A stretch of 11,897 bases of DNA from Caulobacteraceae bacterium (GTDB lineage Bacteria > Pseudomonadota > Alphaproteobacteria > Caulobacterales > Caulobacteraceae): NCBI GenBank assembly GCA_028291305.1, contig JAQGII010000376.1, positions 1 to 11,897 on the forward strand. Reading direction: 5' to 3'. Every line of letters begins with the position of its first letter. The first letter of the stretch is position 1. A program made the translations under genes and the position numbers. Shown piece after piece: positions 1-6,891 of this stretch. The notes beneath the pieces are model-generated. The model had not been told where the DNA came from. It worked only from the letters and a program-made list of their open reading frames with translations, and did no database searches.

Positions 1-544
1 GGCCCTCGTAGGGGCCGAAGGGGTTGGGGATGACGAACTAGACCAGGTCGTGCACCGTGTCGCCGGGCGTCAGGGCGAAGGCCCGCGCGGTCAGGGTCTT
101 GGACAGGCCATAGGGGCTGAAGGCGACCAGGGGTTGCGAGCCTTGGCCCTCGCCTGCCTCGAAGGCGGAGCCGGTCAGGACCAGGCGCCGGACCCCCGCC
201 TTGCGCGCCGCGGCCAGGGTCCGCTCGGCGTTGAAGGTGTTGGCCGCCACCGCGCCCTCGACGTCGAAATCGGGGCTCTTGTGGTTGGCCGCTTCCGCCG
301 CGTGGTGGCATAGGACGTCGAACGGGCCGCGCCGGGCGATCAGGTCCAGGAAGGCGTCCGAACCGAACGGCGCGGCGGGAACCAGCTCGGCGACCTTGGC
401 GGCCTGGTCGATGCGGCCCTGGCGCAGGGGATCGGCGTAGGCGGCGGCCCGCAGCGGGGCGATCACCTCATGGCCGGCCGCGGCGAGGGCGCGGGCGAAC
501 CACAGGCCGGTGAAGGACGAGATGCCGGTTAGGAGAAGTCGCAT
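1..544 (-). pseudogene. NAD-dependent epimerase/dehydratase (SDR), interrupted by in-frame TAG, 3' end beyond window
   Basis: Extended short-chain dehydrogenase that probably modifies a nucleotide sugar, using a bound NAD(P). The ATG at 544 gives an immediate Rossmann start, MRLLLTGISSFTG, with the glycine-rich turn at residues 7-13. Ser126 (TGSAFEAGEG) and the Y145-x3-K149 pair (SPYGLSK) form the catalytic set. A TAG at 40-38 ends the frame after residue 168 (DTVHDLV). The same frame then continues to the window edge as FVIPNPFGPYEG, the motif expected at exactly this place in the family, so the stop lies inside the gene and not at its end. TAG is one base from TGG, CAG or AAG, so a point mutation or base-call error would explain it. 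The first 16 bases overlap the end of rfbC, suggesting translational coupling. After RfbC, a 4-keto reductase role giving dTDP-L-rhamnose or a related sugar is plausible but inferred. A start at 646 would add 34 unrelated residues read antisense-like through rfbC and was rejected. Confidence 0.85.
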
Positions 545-1086
545 GCGGGAAATTCGGACAGGGGCGGGAACGCCCGGTCGCGGGCGTTGATGGTCAGCTC
601 CGCCTCGGGCAAGGGCCAGTCGATGCCGATGGCCGGGTCGTTCCACGGCAGGCCCCGCTCGCAGTCCGGAGCGTAATAGCCGTCGAGCTTGTAGAGCACC
701 TCGCAGTCCGGCGTCAGGGTGCAGTAGGCGTGGGCGAAGCCGCGCGGCACATAGAGCATCCGGCCGTTGTCGGCGGTCAGCTCGGCGGCCACCCAGCGGC
801 CATAGGTGGGCGAGCCGGCGCGGACATCCACCGCCACGTCGAAGATGGCGCCGCGGATGGCGCGGACCAGCTTGGCGATGGGCTGCGGCGGGACCTGCAG
901 ATGCAGCCCGCGCAACGTTCCCCGCTTGGGCGAATAGGCCTGATTGTCCTGCACGAACTCGGCCGTGACGCCGGCCTCGGCCATCGCCTTTCGGCTGTAC
1001 ATCTCCGCCAGCCAGCCGCGCTCGTCGCCCCAGCGCCTGGGGGTGAGAAGCAAGACCTCGGGGATCGCCAGACGCTCGACCTGCAT
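529..1086 (-). CDS. rfbC: dTDP-4-dehydrorhamnose 3,5-epimerase
   Basis: Cytoplasmic cupin enzyme (RmlC) that converts dTDP-4-dehydro-6-deoxy-D-glucose to dTDP-4-dehydro-L-rhamnose, the third step of dTDP-L-rhamnose synthesis. The 185-aa product has the usual length. Signature motifs are visible: FVQDNQAYSPKRGTLRGLHLQ, holding the catalytic His62, then VDVRAGSPTYGRW, YVPRGFAHAY, the Tyr133 region (VLYKLDGYY), and Asp170 near the C-terminus (INARDRAFP), which corresponds to the Asp of the His-Asp dyad. I chose the ATG at 1086 because MQVERLAIPEVLLLTPRR is the normal family N-terminus; the longer frame back to 1173 only adds residues overlapping the upstream glycosyltransferase. The gene starts 7 bases after the stop of that glycosyltransferase and overlaps the next gene by 16 bases, so the three probably form one transcript. 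rfbA, rfbB and rfbD are not in the window. Confidence 0.95.
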   Translation of the reverse strand: MQVERLAIPEVLLLTPRRWGDERGWLAEMYSRKAMAEAGVTAEFVQDNQAYSPKRGTLRGLHLQVPPQPIAKLVRAIRGAIFDVAVDVRAGSPTYGRWVAAELTADNGRMLYVPRGFAHAYCTLTPDCEVLYKLDGYYAPDCERGLPWNDPAIGIDWPLPEAELTINARDRAFPPLSEFPACDFS

Positions 1087-1093
1087 CGCCGGT

Positions 1094-2347
1094 TCAAACT
1101 CCAAAATCGCCGTGGCCCAGCCATTGGCGCGCCTGACGGCCCAGCCGAACCGGGTCCAGCACCTGCGAGACATGGGCGTGAGCCCGTTGTCCCAGAGCCC
1201 GCCGGGCCTTGGCGTCGCCCATCAGCGCCGCCAACTTGCCGGCCGCCTGATCGATGTCCGGATCGGCCCAACGCCCGTGGTCGTAGAGTCCCTGGGGGTC
1301 GTGCACGGGGATCAGCCTATAGTCGACCAGGGCGCTGTCGTCCTCGGTCATATACTCCAGATTCCCCGACCATCCGGTGGCGACCACGGCCTTGCCGGCC
1401 ATCATCGCCTGGGCCGGCAGCAGGCCGAAGCCCTCGGAGCGATGCAGGGACAGGACGATGTCGACGCTGGCCACCAGGGCGGACATCTGCGCGCCGGTCA
1501 GCCAGTCGGCCATCAGCCGCACGTCGCCCGCATCGCCGATCTCCGCCTTCAGCGCGGCGAACAGCTCCGGCGCCCCGTCGGCCCCGGCCACCTTGCAGAC
1601 CATCAGGCTGTCGACGCCGGACCGGGCCGCTGCCTGGCGAAAGGCGCGCACCGCGCCGATCGGGTTCTTGCGCGTGAAGCCGGAGCGGATGTCGAAGGCG
1701 GTCAGCACCACCACCGCGGCGCCGGGCAGGTCGAAGGCGGCGCGGTCGGGCGTGGTGACGGCGTTCGGCAACGGATGCGGCAGGACCCGCACCGGCAAGC
1801 TCGGCGGCGTCAGGTCCGCCACGGCATGGGCCACGAACCGGCTGCAGGCCCAGACCTCGTCCACGTAACGGAAGGCCGCGCGCCAGTTGGGCGGAACGGC
1901 TTCCAGCTCCCAGGCCCAGGAGCCGACGCAGAAGCGGCCCTCGAACGGCGCGCCGCCGGTCATGGCCACCAGCTGCACCAGCTCGCGCGGATTGAGGAAG
2001 ATGACCATGGCCGCCGCTTCGGCCGGAGGATGGTGGGCATAGGCGCCGTCGAGCTTCACGTCGTGGCCGAAGCGGGCGCTGATGTCCCAGTCGATCACCT
2101 CGGCGCCCGCCGCGCGCAGGGACGCCGAAAACGCCCGCGCGGCCTCGCCGATGCCCAGCACCGAGCCATGGAAGCCGACCACGCACACCGGCCCCGGCCG
2201 CGCCGTTCGCGGCCGGCGTCTCATGCCGTGGCGCAGGAAGGCGCTGACCTGGAAGGCCAGGCCCGCCGCGCGGCGCAGCCGGTGCAGCAGCCGCCGGTCG
2301 ACCGGCAGGGCGCGGCTCAGCCGGCGCAGGCCGGTGAGGAGGCTCAT
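1094..2347 (-). CDS. Glycosyltransferase, GT-B fold, GT4-like
   Basis: A 417-aa retaining-type glycosyltransferase expected to act at the cytoplasmic face of the inner membrane on a cell-surface glycan. After a basic N-terminus (residues 1-50, many Arg), a first Rossmann-like domain begins VCVVGFHGSVLGIGEAARAF (about 54-73). The hinge region carries VWACSRFVAHAV (166-176) and VLPHPLP (188-194). The C-terminal nucleotide-sugar domain shows VVLTAFDIRSGFTRKNP (213-229), LTGAQMSALVASVDIVLSLH, then SEGFGLLPAQAMMAGKAVVAT with WSGN (304-329). The usual E-x7-E motif is present as E305-x7-Q313, a conservative change at the second position. The ATG at 2347 is preferred; the longer frame to 3262 merely runs antisense through the divergent GT2 gene. 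No good Shine-Dalgarno precedes it. First gene of the minus-strand group with rfbC and the SDR. Donor and acceptor cannot be read from the sequence. Confidence 0.88.
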   Translation of the reverse strand: MSLLTGLRRLSRALPVDRRLLHRLRRAAGLAFQVSAFLRHGMRRRPRTARPGPVCVVGFHGSVLGIGEAARAFSASLRAAGAEVIDWDISARFGHDVKLDGAYAHHPPAEAAAMVIFLNPRELVQLVAMTGGAPFEGRFCVGSWAWELEAVPPNWRAAFRYVDEVWACSRFVAHAVADLTPPSLPVRVLPHPLPNAVTTPDRAAFDLPGAAVVVLTAFDIRSGFTRKNPIGAVRAFRQAAARSGVDSLMVCKVAGADGAPELFAALKAEIGDAGDVRLMADWLTGAQMSALVASVDIVLSLHRSEGFGLLPAQAMMAGKAVVATGWSGNLEYMTEDDSALVDYRLIPVHDPQGLYDHGRWADPDIDQAAGKLAALMGDAKARRALGQRAHAHVSQVLDPVRLGRQARQWLGHGDFGV

Positions 2348-2419
2348 CTGGGGTTCGCGGATCGGTCCATGACGCCCTGCTCTAGTAGGTTTTGCCGTAA
2401 ATCGGTATCCACTCCACCC
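2348..2419. promoter_or_regulatory. Divergent intergenic region between the two glycosyltransferase genes
   Basis: These 72 bases must hold the promoters of both the minus-strand GT4/rfbC/SDR group and the plus-strand GT2 gene, if both are transcribed from here. No convincing -35/-10 pair can be picked by eye. Much of the space (2371-2413) is occupied by a degenerate copy of the alphaproteobacterial hairpin repeat described separately, so the promoters either overlap it or lie within it. Confidence 0.4.
2371..2413 (-). repeat. Degenerate partial copy of the CTAGAGC/AGTGGATACC hairpin repeat
   Basis: Read on the minus strand, this stretch has the 11-mer AGTGGATACCG (2413-2403), then a TTTaCG-like segment, then CTAGAGC (2385-2379) and a GGGCGTC tail. 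The same 11-mer lies at 6911-6921 in the complete element near the FKBP gene, where it is followed by TTTCGCC and, further on, by a TAGAGC box in the same order and orientation. The hairpin arms are not complete here, so this is a decayed or truncated copy. It lies in the divergent promoter gap. Confidence 0.5.
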
Positions 2420-3445
2420 ATGAGCGGCGATGCAGAGCGCGGAGCGATGGATGCGGCGGAGGTCAGCGTGGTCGTGCTCGCCTACCAGAGCGGCGGCACG
2501 CTGGAGCGCTGCCTGGCGGCGCTGAAGGCCCAGACGGTCCAGGGGTTCGAGACCATCGTCGCCGACAACGCCTCGTCCGACGGCGCGCCCCAGGCGGCGG
2601 CCAAGGCCGATCCGGGCCTGAGGCTGATCGACAACGGCGGCAACATCGGCTTCGCCGCCGGCAACAACCGCGCGGCCGAGCAGGCCCGCGGGCGCTGGCT
2701 GGTGCTGCTCAACCCGGACGCCTATGCGCAGGCCGACTGGCTGGCACAGCTGCTGGCCTGCGCCCGCGCCCATCCCCGCGCCCGCTGCTTCACCGCCCGC
2801 CAGAAGATGGCGCAAGACCCGGCCCGGCTCGACGGCCTGGGCGACGCCATGGCCGGCATCGGCTTCCCGTTCCGCGGCGGCTACGGCGCCCCCGATCCCG
2901 GACCGATGCCCGACAGCGAGGTGTTCTCGCCCTGCGGCGCGGCGATGATGATCGACCGGGCCCTGTTCCTGCAGCTGGGCGGCTTCGACGAGAGCTTCTT
3001 CTGCTACTGCGAGGACGTCGACCTCGGCTACCGCCTGCGCCTGACGGGGGAGCCGGTGGTGCTGGCGGCCGGGGCGGTGGTGCTGCACGAAGGCTCGGTG
3101 TCCACCGGCGGCCGGCGCTCGGACTTCTCCATCTTCCACGGGGTCAGGAACCGCCTGTGGCTGTTCGTCAAGGACACGCCGCCGGTGCTGTTGTGGCTGA
3201 CCCTGCCCTTCCACATCGCGGCCACCGTGGGCGTGTGGGTGCGGGCGACGGTGCGGGGCCACGCCGAGCCCGTCGAGCAGGGGCTGGAGGCGGCCGTCAA
3301 GCAGCTGCCCGAGGTCTGGCGCCGCCGCCGCGCCGTGCAGGCCACGCGCAAGGTCTCGTCCCTCAGGATCGCCGGCATGATGGTGTGGAACCCGCGCAGC
3401 GTGATGCGGCGCAAAGGGTGGATCAGGTCCGGTATCGCGCCGTGA
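2420..3445 (+). CDS. Glycosyltransferase family 2, rhamnosyltransferase-like (WbbL/COG1216 type)
   Basis: A 341-aa inverting GT-A glycosyltransferase expected to transfer a sugar, possibly rhamnose given the neighbouring rfbC, onto a lipid-linked glycan at the inner membrane. The N-terminal nucleotide-binding strand is VSVVVLAYQSGGTLERCL (15-32), followed by VADNASSDG (47-55), NGGNIGFAAGNN (72-83) and LLNPDAY (96-102), where NPD takes the place of the DxD metal site. The acceptor-side motif CGAAMMIDRALFLQLGGFDE leads to FCYCEDVDLGYRLR with the putative catalytic-base pair E198-D199. A C-terminal aromatic stretch around 247-275 (LWLFVKDTPPVLLWLTLPFH) may be membrane-associated. ATG 2420 was chosen; an in-frame ATG at 2447 (MDAAEVSVVV) is possible, and the GGAG before it is only 2 bases away. 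The gene ends 7 bases from the convergent argE stop, leaving no room for a separate terminator. Confidence 0.9.
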   Translation: MSGDAERGAMDAAEVSVVVLAYQSGGTLERCLAALKAQTVQGFETIVADNASSDGAPQAAAKADPGLRLIDNGGNIGFAAGNNRAAEQARGRWLVLLNPDAYAQADWLAQLLACARAHPRARCFTARQKMAQDPARLDGLGDAMAGIGFPFRGGYGAPDPGPMPDSEVFSPCGAAMMIDRALFLQLGGFDESFFCYCEDVDLGYRLRLTGEPVVLAAGAVVLHEGSVSTGGRRSDFSIFHGVRNRLWLFVKDTPPVLLWLTLPFHIAATVGVWVRATVRGHAEPVEQGLEAAVKQLPEVWRRRRAVQATRKVSSLRIAGMMVWNPRSVMRRKGWIRSGIAP

Positions 3446-3452
3446 GACTTGG

Positions 3453-4622
3453 TTAACTCAACGCCTCGACCAGCCGGCCCATGAACTGGGCGCCGCGCTC
3501 CATCTGCGAGACGTCGACGTATTCGTCCGGCTGGTGCGCCTGGTCAATGGAGCCGGGGCCGCAGATCACGGTGGAGAAGCCCGCCCCCTGGAACTGCCCG
3601 GCCTCGGCGGCGTAGGACACCACCCGCCCAGGGCCGTTGTCCCCGGCCAGCAGCCGCGCCAGCTGCTCGGCGGGGCCGTCGATCTCGGGCGCCAGGGGCG
3701 GGGTCAGGGAGCGCATGTCCACCTGTACGCCGGCCTCCGGGGCCCTGGCCCTGAGCGCCGCGTCCATCGTCCGAGCCTGGGCGAAGAAGGGCGCCAGCAC
3801 CTTGAGCGGGTCCATCCCCGGCGGGGTGCGCAGGTCGAACCAGAAGACGCATTCGCGGGCCAGGATGTTGACCGCAGTGCCGCCGTTGACCTGGCCGATG
3901 GTCAGGGTGGCGCCCTTGGGGGTGAAGGGCGAGGCCGGATCGGCGTCCCGCTCCAGCCCCTGGGACAGCAGGCTCAGGCCGTGCATCAGTTCGACCGCTT
4001 CCATCACCGCCGAGACGCCCAGATGGGTCAGGCTGGAGTGGGCCTCGCGGCCGCTGACGGTGACCTTGAAGGCGGCGATGCCCTTGTGCCCGCGCACGGC
4101 CTGCATCGAGGTCGGCTCGCCGACGATCACGGCGGAGGGGGCGGGCAGTTCGCGGGCGATGGCCTCGATCATCGCGGGCGCGCCCAGGCAGCCCACCTCC
4201 TCGTCGTAGGAGAAGGCCAGGTGCACGGGCCGCTTCAGCGGCGCCCTGGCCAGTTCCGGCGCGGCGGCCAGGGCCAGGGCCAGGAAGCCCTTCATGTCGC
4301 AGCTCCCGCGCCCGTAGAGGCGCATCCCCCGGCGGGTCAGGACGAAGGGGTCGGAGGTCCAGGGCTGGCCGTCCACCGGCACCACGTCGGTGTGGCCCGA
4401 CAGCACGACGCCGCCCTCGATCACGGGGCCGATGGTGGCGAACAGGTTGGCCTTGGCGCCATCGGCGTTGGGCACCCGGCGGCAGGCGACGCCCAGTTTG
4501 CCGAGTTCGCCCTCGACGTATTCGATCAAGGGCAGGTTGGAGGCGCGCGAGGTGGTGTCGAAGGCCACCAGGCGGGCCAGGATCTCAAGGCTGCGGGCCG
4601 CGAGGGCTTCTGTGTCGACCAT
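3453..4622 (-). CDS. argE: Acetylornithine deacetylase (M20 metallopeptidase family)
   Basis: Cytoplasmic two-metal hydrolase that removes the acetyl group from N-acetyl-L-ornithine in arginine synthesis. The 389-aa length is normal for ArgE. M20 metal and catalytic positions are all visible: SGHTDVVP with His77 and Asp79, YGRGSCDMKG with bridging Asp109, SYDEEVGCLG with catalytic Glu141 and metal ligand Glu142, GEPT with Glu169, and the C-terminal ligand His363 in GPGSIDQAHQPDEY. A dimerisation domain occupies about residues 178-290 (GHKGIAAFKVTVSGREAHSS onward, NGGTAVN at 247-252). The start MVDTEALAARSLEILARLVAFDTTS is typical. The gene stands alone, convergent with the GT2 gene (7-base gap) and divergent from the Tad-like operon. 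Substrate is assigned by overall similarity; related M20 enzymes such as succinyl-diaminopimelate desuccinylase are the main alternative. Confidence 0.92.
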   Translation of the reverse strand: MVDTEALAARSLEILARLVAFDTTSRASNLPLIEYVEGELGKLGVACRRVPNADGAKANLFATIGPVIEGGVVLSGHTDVVPVDGQPWTSDPFVLTRRGMRLYGRGSCDMKGFLALALAAAPELARAPLKRPVHLAFSYDEEVGCLGAPAMIEAIARELPAPSAVIVGEPTSMQAVRGHKGIAAFKVTVSGREAHSSLTHLGVSAVMEAVELMHGLSLLSQGLERDADPASPFTPKGATLTIGQVNGGTAVNILARECVFWFDLRTPPGMDPLKVLAPFFAQARTMDAALRARAPEAGVQVDMRSLTPPLAPEIDGPAEQLARLLAGDNGPGRVVSYAAEAGQFQGAGFSTVICGPGSIDQAHQPDEYVDVSQMERGAQFMGRLVEALS

Positions 4623-4810
4623 GCGGCCAGCCTAGACCAGGGCGGGCGCCGACAGAAGGGCGGGCGAGACGGCGCGTTCGCGGCCGATCCGGGCGACGGA
4701 TGGCGCGCGCCTGCGCCGGCGCTTGAGACTCAAAGGGTTAATCGCGCAGTTAAACGGGCTTTACCAACCCTCGTAACGCGCGATTTACCGGCCGCGGTTA
4801 AAGTCGAGCC
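4623..4810 (+). promoter_or_regulatory. Divergent argE / Tad-like operon promoter region with TTAA boxes and a GANTC palindrome
   Basis: This 188-base gap is GC-rich near argE and AT-richer near the Tad-like operon. From 4723 it contains the palindrome TTGAGACTCAA with a GANTC site (4727-4731), the CcrM methylation sequence of Caulobacterales. TTAA boxes follow at 4738-4741, 4750-4753 and 4798-4801. The last has a near-inverted partner (TTTACCG at 4784-4790 against CGGTTAAA at 4795-4802) just ahead of the ATG at 4811. The first two TTAA boxes are 8 bases apart, one more than the CtrA full-site consensus TTAA-N7-TTAA, so a CtrA site is only a possibility. No sigma-70 hexamers are called. Confidence 0.4.
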
Positions 4811-6049
4811 ATGGCGTGGTGGAAAACGATTAGTGCAACGGTCCGCACCATCGGCCGGGTTGCGCGGGACCGGCGTGGCAATGTCGCGCTGGTGTTCGCC
4901 CTCCTGTCGCCGGCGGTGGTCGGTTTCGCCGGTCTGGCGACCGAGGCGGGCTATTGGTATCATCGGCGCCTGGAGCTCCAGTCCGCCGCGGACGCGGCCG
5001 CCTATGCCGCAGCCATCGATCTGCGGGCCGGGGCCACACAGTCACACTTCACGCAGGAGGCGCTGACGGCCGCCACCAACGGCGGATTCGATCCCAGCGC
5101 GGGGACCGTCACCGTCAACTGGCCCCCCCAGTCGGGCACGCACCGGACCAACCAGGCGATCGAGGTCCTGGTCTCCGAAAACCTGCCGCGCTATTTCTCG
5201 GCGATATTTTCCAAAACGGCGGTGGTGGCGCAGACCCGGGCGGTAACCACCTTCCAGACCGCGTCCAACGCCTGCGTGCTGGCGCTGAACCCGTCGGCGG
5301 CGAGCTCCGCGCTGTTTTCGGGCAACTCCTCGCTCAGCCTCACGGGCTGCAGCGTGATGGCCAACTCGATGTCCGCCACCGCCGTGACGCTGCAGGGATC
5401 CGCCAAGCTGTCGACCGACTGTGTGATCTCGGTCGGCGGCGTCCAACTCGGCGCCGGGGCCACGCTCAGCGTCTGTCCGACGGCGATCACCCAGGCCCCG
5501 CCGGTCGCCGACCCCTACGCCGACCTGCCCGTTCCTCCCACCGGTCCGTGCCTGAACGGGAGCGGAAGCACCCTGCAGCCCGGGACCTACTGCGGCGGCC
5601 TCAGCCTGAAAGGCAATGTGACGCTGAACCCGGGGGTCTATGTGATCCAGGGCGGGGACCTCCAGGTCAACGCCAGCGCCAACATCACCGGCGCCGGGGT
5701 GACCATCTACATGGCCGGTTCGGGCCGCGTGAGCATGAACGGCAACGCGACCGTGACGCTCGATGCGCCCACCACCGGAACCTACGCCGGCGTCCTGTTC
5801 TATGGCGATCGCTCCAGCAGCGGCGGCAGCGACACGTTCAACGGCACGGCCAACTCGCGCATGACCGGCGCGCTCTATTTCGCCAAGCAGAACGTCCAAT
5901 ACCTGGGCAACTTCGGCGGCGCCAACGGCTGCACCCAGGTGGTCGGCGACACGGTCACCTGGTCGGGCAACACCCACATGGCCAGCAACTGCACCGCCTA
6001 CGGCCTGCGCACCCTGCAGGCCTACGAGGCGGTCCGGTTCGTGGAATAG
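4811..6049 (+). CDS. TadG-like pilus-assembly-related protein with beta-solenoid-like C-terminal region
   Basis: A 412-aa protein with the TadE/TadG-type N-terminus: a short basic leader, RDRRGNVALVFALLSPAVVGFAG (about 20-42) forming one membrane helix, then YHRRLELQSAADAAAYAAA (50-68), the hallmark after the helix of TadG-like proteins. The position where TadE and Flp prepilins carry Glu (five residues after Gly23) is Val28, as expected for TadG. The rest should be outside the cytoplasm. Residues 155-400 are rich in Gly, Ser, Thr, Asn and Ala with repeated short strands (LKGNVTLNPGVYVIQGG, LQVNASANITGAGVTIY, VSMNGNATVTLDAP), suggesting a beta-solenoid fold. Eight cysteines (155, 180, 204, 222, 247, 261, 374, 394) allow four disulfides. 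The VWA domain found in classical TadG was not recognised. It heads a three-gene operon, with the next GTG start 3 bases after its stop. Role in Flp/Tad pilus biogenesis or adhesion is inferred. Confidence 0.8.
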   Translation: MAWWKTISATVRTIGRVARDRRGNVALVFALLSPAVVGFAGLATEAGYWYHRRLELQSAADAAAYAAAIDLRAGATQSHFTQEALTAATNGGFDPSAGTVTVNWPPQSGTHRTNQAIEVLVSENLPRYFSAIFSKTAVVAQTRAVTTFQTASNACVLALNPSAASSALFSGNSSLSLTGCSVMANSMSATAVTLQGSAKLSTDCVISVGGVQLGAGATLSVCPTAITQAPPVADPYADLPVPPTGPCLNGSGSTLQPGTYCGGLSLKGNVTLNPGVYVIQGGDLQVNASANITGAGVTIYMAGSGRVSMNGNATVTLDAPTTGTYAGVLFYGDRSSSGGSDTFNGTANSRMTGALYFAKQNVQYLGNFGGANGCTQVVGDTVTWSGNTHMASNCTAYGLRTLQAYEAVRFVE

Positions 6050-6051
6050 CC

Positions 6052-6471
6052 GTGCGCAGACTGAAATCCTTCCTGCGCGACAGAAGCGGCGCATCGGCCG
6101 TGGAGTTCGCCATCATCGTGCCCGTGCTGGCCGCCGCCTTGGCGGGCGGCTTCGACATCTGGCAGATGGTCAATCGCAAGCAGGACATGCACGCCGCCGT
6201 GGCGGCGGGGGTCCACTACTACATGGCGGGGGGCGCCGACGATCCCACCGGCCAGTCGATCAGCCTGTCCTCGTGGTCGCACAAGCCCTCCGACGGGACG
6301 GTCGCGATCGCGCGCGCGTGCATCTGCGGCGGCGTCGCCGCCTCCTGCACCGTGGTGTGCGCCGCCACCCAGCAGGCGCCGGAGGTGCGGGTCACCGTGA
6401 CCGCCAACAGCCAGTGGACGGGGCTGCGCCCGGCCCCCCTCACCGAATCGGAGGTCGTGCGTGTCCGCTGA
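6052..6471 (+). CDS. TadE-like pseudopilin
   Basis: A 139-aa protein starting at GTG 6052, two bases after the TadG-like stop. Only this start places the basic leader MRRLKSFLRDRSG before the membrane segment. G13-ASAV-E18-F19 fits the G/xxxxE(F/Y) prepilin-peptidase motif of TadE/TadF pseudopilins, followed by the hydrophobic stretch AIIVPVLAAALAGGFDIW (20-37) and NRKQDMHAAVAAG. The mature domain, expected in the periplasm, carries four cysteines (90, 92, 99, 103), including a C-x-C, which could form two disulfides, and ends in a beta-rich segment EVRVTVTANSQW. It overlaps the next gene by 11 bases, so translation is probably coupled. Processing by a TadV-type peptidase is expected from family knowledge, but no such gene is in the window. 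Confidence 0.82.
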   Translation: MRRLKSFLRDRSGASAVEFAIIVPVLAAALAGGFDIWQMVNRKQDMHAAVAAGVHYYMAGGADDPTGQSISLSSWSHKPSDGTVAIARACICGGVAASCTVVCAATQQAPEVRVTVTANSQWTGLRPAPLTESEVVRVR

Positions 6472-6868
6472 CCGGCTGCGCAAGGCGCTGCGCGACAGGT
6501 CCGGCGGCGCCGCCCTGGAGTTCGCCATCCTCGGCCCGGTCTTCCTGCTGCTGCTGATCGGGTTCTTCCAGCTGGCCTGGGCGATGTTCTGCGCCTCGTC
6601 GGTCCGCTATGCCCTGCACAACAGCGCCCGCAGCCTGGTGCTCAATCCGACCATGAGCCAGAGCCAGCTGCAGACGCTGGTGCAGGCGGCGGTTTCCCCG
6701 CTGGCCCGTCCGAATGTGAGCGTGAGCCTGACGAGGGCCTACCCCAACTCAGGCCTGCAACTGGCCACCGCCACCGCCACCTACAGCTTCCAGATCGTGG
6801 TGCCGTTCATGCCCACCTATAACGGGGCCTTCTCCACGACCTTCGTCCAGCCGAGCACGAGCTTCTAG
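6461..6868 (+). CDS. TadE-like pseudopilin, last gene of the Tad-like operon
   Basis: A 135-aa protein starting at GTG 6461 inside the end of the previous gene (11-base overlap). It has the basic leader SADRLRKALRDRSG, then the prepilin-like motif G15-GAAL-E20-F21 and a strong helix AILGPVFLLLLIGFFQLAWAM (22-42), as in TadE-domain proteins (PF07811 type). SVRYALHNSARSLVLNP (47-63) is the conserved segment after the helix. The C-terminal part, TATATYSFQIVVPFMPTY, is a predicted beta-rich exported domain. Unlike its neighbour it has a single cysteine (Cys44), next to the membrane. With the preceding two genes it forms a TadG/TadE/TadE set that could add minor pilins to a Flp pilus encoded elsewhere. 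Confidence 0.85.
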   Translation: MSADRLRKALRDRSGGAALEFAILGPVFLLLLIGFFQLAWAMFCASSVRYALHNSARSLVLNPTMSQSQLQTLVQAAVSPLARPNVSVSLTRAYPNSGLQLATATATYSFQIVVPFMPTYNGAFSTTFVQPSTSF

Positions 6869-6891
6869 GCGACCGGCAGTCGCCCGGCCTG

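Noticed and set aside
944..2419. Long plus-strand open frame leading into the GT2 gene
   Set aside because: It is antisense to rfbC and the GT4-like gene, and its translation is low-complexity Arg/Gly/His-rich, while the minus strand shows clear family motifs.
2348..3262. Long minus-strand extension upstream of the GT4-like gene
   Set aside because: It reads antisense through the GT2 gene, which has all its motifs on the plus strand; a homologous start exists at 2347.
4738..4753. CtrA full binding site
   Set aside because: TTAA boxes are separated by 8 bases where the consensus has 7; kept only as a possibility in the promoter note.
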